The position numbers and the translations under genes are program-made. This document shows positions 58,501 to 64,000 of a DNA stretch of 64,000 nt, piece by piece; position 1 is the first letter of the stretch, and the number at the start of each line of letters is the position of its first letter. The notes beneath the pieces were generated by a model. It did no database searches. It was not told the origin of the DNA and worked only from the letters and a program-made list of their open reading frames with translations. The DNA comes from Panagrolaimus kolymaensis (taxonomy: Eukaryota > Nematoda > Chromadorea > Rhabditida > Panagrolaimidae). Location of the stretch: assembly GCA_028622995.1 (NCBI GenBank), contig JAJQJQ010000031.1:1302001-1366000 (forward strand), in the 5' to 3' direction.

Positions 58501-60484
58501 AAAAAGTATTACAATTTTGTTTCCAAGTGAAAGAAGAAAATAAAAATAATGGCACCATTAACAATTAGTATTGTATTTAATAAGTGCACGGGAAAATGAA
58601 AAAATGAAAAAAATATTACAATTATAGAATAATTAATGAAGAGGAAAGAAAATGAAGATTATTTTAAGAGATTAGGACTTGGACTAAGAAAATAATAAAA
58701 AGGTCATCGGTCAAAAATAAAAATCATTTGACCATAAAAGTAAAAGATTTTTTTGCAAGTTTTTTAGGGTGCAGATATTACAAAATTATTAAAAAAATAT
58801 GGGGAAAAAACTTACGGGACTTGTTGACGGCAATGGAAAAGAAATAGTTTGAGGTGGTGGCCAATAAGGTTGATAGTTCGCTTGAGAAGGAAAATGCCAA
58901 GGTTGTTGTTGTTGAAATTGAGATTGTGGCGGTGCTATTGGTGGTGGAGGAGTATAATACTGATATTGTTGCTGTTGCTGCTGCTGAGGAAAAAAAGTTG
59001 GTGTTTGCGGTGAGTAAAAGTTGCTAATATTATTCGAATTTGGATTTGAGCAATGTGAAAATTGTTGAGAATGATTTTGTTGGCTCATTGACATATAATT
59101 TTCATTTTCAAAACCATTTTGAGGTGTGGTGGTTGCTGTGTTTACGCAGCAAATGGATGACTGAGAATGACAACAAAAACAAGCATTTTTACATTTTGAA
59201 GTTGGTGTATTTGGAGAATAAAAAGTATCAAAGCTATTAGCGGAAGTTGTTGAAATTGAGCGCTGTAAATTAGCAACTTGACGTGGCTTTGGGGAATATC
59301 TATCATCATTTTCATTCATAATAATATTATTTGAAGAAATATGAGTGGCAGCGGCTACTTCGAAATCCACTGCTTTGTTTGGGCTTTTTTTATTATTTAC
59401 AATTTCCATATCTGTTGCTTGTATGAGCGCTGCTGTCGTTTGTCTGCTTTCAACATTAGTAATAATTTTTGTTTTTGGTTGCTCATTTTCGCTATTGCTA
59501 TTTCCAATGCTATTTCCTGGTAATTCAGGATTTATTATTGAAACATCTGTCGTATTTGTTGTTGGCGTGGTGTTTAAAGGTATCGATGTCCTTGGAAACC
59601 CAGCATATCGAACGCCTCGATTAAAACTTCGCCGAAGTTTGGGATCATTTCGATCACCAAATGGAAACCAAACGTCTAAAAAATGAAAAAGAAAATAAAT
59701 GCGAAAAAGATAAAAATAGTTTTGCAAATTATTGTCCTTTGTAAACAAAAAAGGATATGACGCAAAAATTTAGAAAATTTAGGGAGTGTCTTTCGAAATA
59801 AAGTTTGTAATGAAATTTAGTCCAAAGTTTTTAAAAATTGGAAATTAAAATTACAAAAAAAGTAGAAATGGCAAATATGGACTTTTGTAACCTAATTTTT
59901 GATAAATAATTTTTAAAAATCAAATACATTGAAAATTTCGTGAATTTTAGAAACCCATTATCGAACTTTACCAAACCAAACATTTTTAAAAAACTCACAA
60001 AAAACTTACCTCCTTCTTTTTTTTCAGTATTCGAAACCATTAGCTTTTTCGTTATTGAAGAATTTCTCCGTCGATTGTATGTGGATGAATCGTGGCCAAA
60101 GGGAAACCAATCTGTAAATTAATAAAAAAAAATCCTTTATTTCTATCGTCTTTTTCCTTTTCTTTTTTCCCCTGTGGTCACAAAGGATCAATAAATATTA
60201 TAAATATAAAAAACGAAATTCTAAGTAAATACGATAACTTTTTTTTTCTTTCTTAACAAAATAAATATTTAAGGAGAAAAGAAGAATAAAAAAGTTCTTC
60301 TCTTTTTTTTGTCAACAGAAGATTTTTTTCTGTGCTGACAGATGAGAGAAAGAAAAAAAATTCCAACCTAAACAAAAAAAGGAAGAAAAATGATTACAGT
60401 CCAAAAAATTTTTTTATTGTACTACTATTTCCTCTAATTTTTGACTCGCGTTAAATTAGAAGCATGAAACTCACCACCAGCCAT
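55524..60484 (-). CDS. large Pro/Gln/Ser-rich protein with duplicated WFPFG segments
   Basis: Ten exons close in frame: 60484-60475, 60111-60010, 59675-58816, 57419-57318, 57230-57114, 57033-56513, 56451-56301, 56050-55925, 55872-55762, 55697-55524 (757 residues). I recognise no catalytic domain. Exons 2 and 3 both open with a related segment: DWFPFGHDSSTYNRRRNSS and VWFPFGDRNDPKLRRSFN, pointing to exon duplication. Exon 3 is long and rich in Asn, Gln and Pro, with Q7 and a Cys cluster (CKNACFCCHSQSSICC). Exon 7 holds a Lys/Glu stretch and Q7. The C-terminal exons contain SPFRRRSDMLPPRPPPARN and a predicted coiled segment (VEHLKMLKQKLLDHQQVIK). Basic-Ser sites suggest a phosphorylated scaffold or signalling/transcription adaptor; this is a guess. 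A 1.4 kb intron (57420-58815) appears empty. Confidence 0.75.
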
Positions 60485-62670
60485 AATAACTTTTTTAGTT
60501 AAAAAAACAGGAAAAATTGAAAACGATTTGTTGATGAATAATACCCTTTTTAAGAGAAGGAATAAAGAAGAAAAAGAATTTATTTATTGCCTGTATGCAA
60601 ATTGATTAATTTATAAATTTGACAACGACAACAACGACGACGAATGCAATAAAATAAAACAGTAGGTGGCGGTGATCATGAAATAAAAGCGAACGAAGGA
60701 ACAAGAAACAAAAAAATGTTTCGAAAAATTTCTCTTTCTTCCTTTCTTTTTTTCGGGTTTCCTTGACCGTTCGATTCAAAATAAAAAAAATAAAATAAAC
60801 GGTAGGCGGACGACAGAGGAAGTCAGCCGGCCTTTAAAACAAATGAATGAGTCTTAGTCCTACTAATAACAAAAGAAAACGAAGAAAAAAAAATTGGGTA
60901 GAAAGGTAAATAGATAGATGCACATGCGCGAGAGAACAGGAAGAGGAGATTGAGAGAGCGCTGGTAATATCGGTTCGGTTCGGCTAGGTTTATTTAATTC
61001 TAAGCTAGCTGACTCTGGGAAAATCAACCGATAGCAAAAACACAAAAAAAAAAGAAGCAAAGGTAGAAAGAAAAGAAAGCCGGTTTTTCATTTTTCTTTT
61101 TCCTTTTTGGCAAACGGTTTCCAGCTGCGCTTGTGAGCAACGTTGTCGTTGTTTTTTCTTTTTTAGTTTTATTTTTTTGCATAATGGTTCCTTTGAAAAA
61201 TGGCAAAAAAAATAAATGGGTTTTGGCTGGTTTTGGTTCACTGCGCGTCGTTGTTCAGGTGCTGCAAGTCAAAAAAAGAAATAAAGGAAATGTTGCTAGA
61301 AAAAACGAAAACGAATCACTCAAAAAGAAGAAGAAAAAAAATGCATTAATTTTCTGACCATCTGGCAGCAATAATAATGAAAGCAAGCAAGAATAATCGA
61401 GGAAATGAGCAACAACTTATTACCATAAAAATAATAAAAATTGGGGAGGATAATAAAAAAAAAGATGTTAAATGTTAAACACCTGTATCACATGCGCTAA
61501 TCTCTGTGTTTGCATGTAAGTAGAAAGATAGATAGTAGCTAGGTTATTGTCCTTAAAACAACACAAAAGAAAATGTTATCACTCGAAAAGACATAAAAAA
61601 AGCGTGAAAAAACTGCAAAAAAATATTTTCTCCAAAAAATCAAAATCGAAAGGAAAAAAAATTTGTGACGAGAAAAATCAACCAACAAAAGAGGCAACAA
61701 CTATCACGCGAGTTTTCTCCCATTCCCTCACATAAATAGTTATAAAAATATTTCACACGCGATCATGCATGTCCACGTCAATCTGGTTTAACAAAAATAA
61801 AAAAAATTTAAAAAATAAAAAATATGAACCTTCTATTTAAAATCACTAAAAAATAAAATCATGACTTAAAAGAAGCAACAAAGCATTCATTTAAATCGGA
61901 AGAAAAATGCATTTTGTTAAACAAAAAATATTAAAACATTTGATTATTTTAGCTTTTAAAAAATTCAGAAAAGAAAAATTAAATGTATAATTTTATTATT
62001 AGTGTTTTTTAAAATTTTTTTTCTCTGATTTCTCGTTCTGACGATGCGATGCTTTTTCCTTTGATGACAGCCTTCCTGCTTGCTCGCTTGTTTCCTTTCT
62101 TTTCCTCCAAAAGGCGATTTCTCCTTCATTTTTCTATTATGAATCAGCTATCGCCGCCATTGAAGCCGACGACGTTGTTGCTGCTGCTCTTCTGTGATGA
62201 TTGTTTTCCTTCCTTGCTTTTTTTAGTTGTTTTCTTCCGTCGTTTGTTTGGTTGATACATTTAGGATAGTTCGACAACGACGACGACAAAAAACGATGCT
62301 TATTTTTCTTTGATTTCTTTGAGGCATGAGAAAAAAAAACAATTTTTCTATTTTTATTTTTGCGCAAAAAACACTTTGATTTTTTGATGATTGTACATTT
62401 TTTGGCATTTAAATTTTTCTTTTCCCTTTCATTTCACTTTTTTTCTTGCATGAAAAAATCGAAATGTGCATCTTTTTGTCATTTTGACGTTTAATTTTCA
62501 TTCATTTCATTTCACTCGAATTGCATGAGAAGCATCAAAAAAACGCAAATAGCAGAACAATTTTTTTTAAAACAAAAATCTTGTTTTTAAAAAACATTAA
62601 AAATAAATGTTTTGTTGGAGTCAAAATACAAAAAAAACTAAAAAAAAGGAATCATCTTGGAGGAAAACCG
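60485..62670. other. intergenic, 2.2 kb
   Basis: Upstream of the large protein and downstream of the kinase. Contains GC-richer words gacgacg at about 60635-60643 and cgacgacgac at about 62277-62286. Short frames present have low-complexity translations. No gene recognised. Confidence 0.5.
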
Positions 62671-64000
62671 TTATTTTTCTTCAACACATCCCAAATTTAA
62701 ATAGCCGTATTCCACTGTTTCATTTTCGAGAAGAACTCTCAAGAAATTTCCTATATCCTTGAAGCAGGGACGATCGGAAGGTTGGGGTCTCCAGCAGCTT
62801 AACATGAGTTCATAAATTGAGTCAGGAACATCAGGAGATTGCTCAAGCCGATGACCGCTTTGAAGAAAGTCTAGCACTTCTTCATTCGACATTGTCTGGT
62901 ATGGTATAGCGCCGTAAGAAAATACTTCGAAGCAAAGAATTCCAAAAGACCATACATCACTTTTTTCGGAAAATATTCGATCAATCAATGCTTCGATTGA
63001 AAGCCATTTTAGAGGGAAACGCTTTTGGAGGGAGGCGCGATAAATAAAAGAAGATTTATCCCCGCGACAACAAAGACCAAAGTCAGCAAGTTTTGCCACA
63101 TTTGAATCCGTCAAAAGAACGTTTCGACACGCCACATCTCGATGAATCAAGGAAAGTGAAGCGAGATGTTCCAAAGCTTGACAAATTTGAAATAAAAATG
63201 AAAGCATTAATTTGAAAGGCAAAGTTTGGCCTCGTAAAGATTTGACATGTTGAAGGAGATTGATACTTCCAAGCTCTGTAACTAGGGCGCGAGCATTGTT
63301 GTTGCATAAAGTCCATCCATAAAATGCAATGATATGAGGGTGATATCCAATAGTAAAAAGCGCAAGAAGCTCTCGATCAAACTCATTTGTTCTTTCATCA
63401 TCAGATGAATTTAGAAGTTTCACCGCTACTTGATCACCCTTTAATTTATTATTATGACCTTCAAAAGATGAAATCTTTCCTTTTATGGTTCCTTAAAAAC
63501 AATAATGATTAAGGTTTTCTTTAAATTAAAATTTTCAAACCTCGATATATGGTTGCATGATCGCCTTTTCCCAAAATGAGATTAAAATTAATTCTTATAA
63601 TTTTTGGATCCAATTCCATGGTGTCTTTTTTTGGAATTTGAGATACGTTGGTTATGGTATTATTGATTATAGATTTAAGGCCATTTTGAATGTTGGGAAT
63701 TATTCTTCGATTTCGTCGTTTCTTACGAAGATAGATAAATAGTGTAATGAACAGAACTAAAATCAAACAACTCATAACAAATGCTCCAATTAACCATGGA
63801 AAAAGTTTATGAAAAGTCTTTGAAGCCATAGTAGTTGTGGAATAAGAATACTCGGTCTTTGTTGATTGGGTTGAGGAAAATTTTACAGAAGGACTTGGAG
63901 TAGTTTCATATTGATCTGATGATGTTGAAATCATTACAAATTCTAATGTTGCTTGACTTTCTGTCGTTGGCGTGAGAAGATCTGTGGTCGTATATGTAGA
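62671..64000 (-). CDS. receptor tyrosine kinase (partial, 3' end)
   Basis: C-terminal part of a membrane tyrosine kinase; the gene continues past the right edge. Two exons are visible: 64000-63541 (open to the edge) and 63491-62671. The visible part starts with a Ser/Thr-rich extracellular stalk, then one transmembrane helix (LIGAFVMSCLILVLFITLFIYL) with a basic stop-transfer KKRRNRR. The kinase domain has a glycine loop LGKGDHATIYRG (third Gly replaced by Ala), catalytic VAVK, an Arg-Glu-Leu helix C (FDRELLAL), catalytic loop HRDVACRN, DFG, and the tyrosine-kinase P+1 loop PLKWLSIEAL. WSFGILCFEVFSYG and PSDRP close the C-lobe. Key residues are present, so it is probably active. PLKWLSIE and the short tail fit nematode-expanded receptor kinases. 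The tail ends with YGYLNLG, containing possible tyrosine phospho-sites. Confidence 0.93.

Noticed and set aside
59770..59800. gggagtgtct word resembling the terminus of the 19098-19277 inverted repeat
   Set aside because: Only about 10 bases match and no partner arm is present. Likely chance.

Overview
This window reads as nuclear DNA of a nematode. It is very AT-rich, with compact genes split by introns mostly 45-70 bases long. The gene content is nematode-typical: supplementary nuclear receptors with the CRACSSFFRR P-box, a cuticle collagen, a DEG/ENaC channel, nematode-style TSP1 modules, a receptor tyrosine kinase with a PLKW activation segment, and F-box-like 'CKYF' proteins. The F-box-like family and the base composition suggest a clade IV (tylenchine/panagrolaimid-like) worm; that placement is an inference. 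Most introns end in TAG or AAG rather than the CAG usual in Caenorhabditis.

All gene models below were spliced by hand. Almost every model closes in frame across all its exons. From left to right: two tandem nuclear receptors (1069-2463 and 3317-5395, +); an SLC26 anion transporter (5878-8747, +), convergent with a PHYHD1-like dioxygenase (8868-9937, -); a DEG/ENaC channel (10808-13166, +); a short CTP:phosphocholine cytidylyltransferase-like enzyme (14875-15614, +); a head-to-head pair of paralogous secreted Gly/Tyr/Asn-rich Cys proteins (15819-16857, - and 17685-18531, +); an LC8-type dynein light chain (19591-20409, -); and a peptide-receptor-like GPCR (21302-23916, -) carrying a small hAT-like element in an intron.

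A roughly 6 kb gene-poor stretch (23917-29929) follows. Then comes a divergent pair of F-box-like genes, one with two tandem units (29930-32133, -) and one joined to an N-terminal region resembling HAT repeats (32811-35213, +). Next are an orphan hydrophilic protein (35461-36171, -) and an SLC20/PiT phosphate transporter (37311-39554, -) with a 4.5 kb upstream region.

The right part holds a four-module TSP1-like secreted protein (44114-45387, +); a stonustoxin-family (SNTX) MACPF-like gene joined to an Hsp70 substrate-binding beta domain, apparently carrying two lesions (46266-48461, -); a MOB3-type kinase activator (50014-50986, -); a cuticle collagen (52374-53627, -); a one-module TSP1-like protein (54896-55345, +); a large Pro/Gln-rich protein of unknown function with duplicated WFPFG exons (55524-60484, -); and the 3' part of a receptor tyrosine kinase that runs off the right edge (62671-64000, -).

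There is no operon or obvious shared pathway; this looks like ordinary chromosomal gene mixture. The most unusual items are the SNTX-Hsp70 fusion, the divergent secreted pair, the two F-box-like fusion architectures, and three inverted-repeat elements (19098-19277, 23279-23517, 49621-49828). No rRNA, tRNA or CRISPR was recognised by eye.
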